5,089 nucleotides of DNA from contig JAGLGG010000081.1 of NCBI GenBank assembly GCA_023144145.1, positions 1 to 5,089 on the forward strand, read 5' to 3'. Positions 4,574-5,089 of the stretch are shown piece after piece. This DNA comes from Anaerolineales bacterium. Lineage in GTDB: Bacteria; Chloroflexota; Anaerolineae; Anaerolineales; E44-bin32. A model generated the notes under the pieces. It was given only the letters and a program-made list of their open reading frames with translations. It searched no databases and had not been told where the DNA came from. The first letter of the stretch is position 1. Every line of letters starts with the position of its first letter. The position numbers and the translations under genes were made by a program.

Positions 4574-5089
4574 TTAAGACTGTTCAGGTTCATACTCCGT
4601 CCGAAGATCGCGAAGCGTTTCTTGATCCCAACCGGCAAGCCTCGGAAGGTCGGCCATGTGCGTGCGGCTAAGCCGTTCCGTCACTTTAGCCCAGAAGACA
4701 TAGCGCAAGCGGGGATTGTTCATAATGTCTTGGATGTTGGAAGCAGGCACCTCGAGGAGGGTTGTTTCTTCGTCGGCAATTACATCTGCCGTTCGTTTCT
4801 CACCAGTCAGAGCAGCTATTTCACCGAAGAAATCACCTGCGCCCATCAAAGAGAGTGCGCGATACTTGCCCTTCTCATCTATAACCCCTGCCGCGGCACG
4901 CCCCTGAAGGATGAAATAAACCTCATCTCCGGTCTCGCCATGTTGGATGATCACCGCCCCTGGTGGAGCGAGGCGAACTTTGGTGTTCTCCAGAAAAGCA
5001 TCTCGGTCGATCGTTTTCAACCTCGAAAGAATTGGCAAATGCCCAATCAGCCGGTCAAAATCTGCCAGTGTGGCTGCCCGACCGGTCGG
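4574..5089 (-). CDS. Cyclic-nucleotide-binding domain protein, 5' end cut by window edge
   Basis: The frame is open to the right edge, giving 171 visible residues. A TTG within it could be read as a start, but the 17 upstream codons (ending ADFDRLIGHL) continue naturally into the domain's first helix, so the gene almost certainly begins outside the window. The visible part is one CAP_ED barrel with PPGAVIIQHGETGDEVYFIL and the cassette FFGEIAALTGEKRTADV. Counted from the window edge, Glu90 and Arg99-Thr100-Ala101 are intact, so a nucleotide ligand is plausible. The barrel is followed by a helix (WAKVTERLSRTH) and a short tail, ADLPRLAGWDQETLRDLRTE, with no helix-turn-helix, so this is not a Crp-type regulator. 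From memory, such C-terminal sensor domains with this tail occur on major-facilitator transporter fusions. That identity needs the missing upstream sequence. Confidence 0.85.
   Translation of the reverse strand, partial: PTGRAATLADFDRLIGHLPILSRLKTIDRDAFLENTKVRLAPPGAVIIQHGETGDEVYFILQGRAAAGVIDEKGKYRALSLMGAGDFFGEIAALTGEKRTADVIADEETTLLEVPASNIQDIMNNPRLRYVFWAKVTERLSRTHMADLPRLAGWDQETLRDLRTEYEPEQS

Noticed and set aside
5036..5038. TTG start for the right-edge cNMP gene, giving a complete 154-residue protein
   Set aside because: The frame stays open to the window edge, the 17 upstream codons read as a sensible continuation of the domain's first helix, and no Shine-Dalgarno precedes the TTG. The gene is better treated as truncated.

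Overview
The window holds a co-directional run of six protein genes on the minus strand, read from the right edge to the left. Base composition is close to balanced by eye. No rRNA, tRNA, CRISPR array, transposase or plasmid/phage hallmark was found. The organism cannot be named securely. The GAF, SpoIIE-type phosphatase and Crp-like proteins, plus a short repeat carrying CATTCTGAG and GAGAATCT termini, resemble what I remember from Chloroflexota (Anaerolineae-like) genomes. That is an impression from memory, not a search result.

Right half (about 2551-5089): three consecutive genes each carry a cyclic-nucleotide-binding (CAP_ED) fold. The first is cut by the window edge, and its visible part is a C-terminal sensor domain, perhaps of a transporter fusion. 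The second joins a cNMP-like domain through a coiled coil to an intact SpoIIE/PP2C serine phosphatase. The third is a Crp/Fnr transcription factor with a C-terminal helix-turn-helix, and it overlaps or abuts the phosphatase gene, so the two are probably translationally coupled.

Middle (about 1785-2550): a 70-codon gene with a very strong Shine-Dalgarno encodes a small, cysteine-free, helix-rich protein I do not recognise. A 10-codon micro-ORF with its own strong Shine-Dalgarno lies just upstream. Downstream is a 358-bp non-coding stretch with a perfect 11-bp hairpin, a near-perfect palindrome and a dispersed-repeat-like element. That element contains three tandem 17-18 bp units, each of which can fold into a small hairpin.

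Left part (about 1-1784): a GAF-domain protein, then a compact subtilisin-family (S8) protease with a complete Asp-His-Ser triad but no signal peptide. A possible plus-strand gene tail enters at the left edge and converges on the protease gene.

One reading is a signalling cassette: ligand-sensing cNMP/GAF modules, a phosphatase and a Crp-like regulator controlling a small peptide and a cytoplasmic subtilase that might mature or degrade it. Only the gene order, domains and motifs are seen. The functional link between peptide and protease is a hypothesis.
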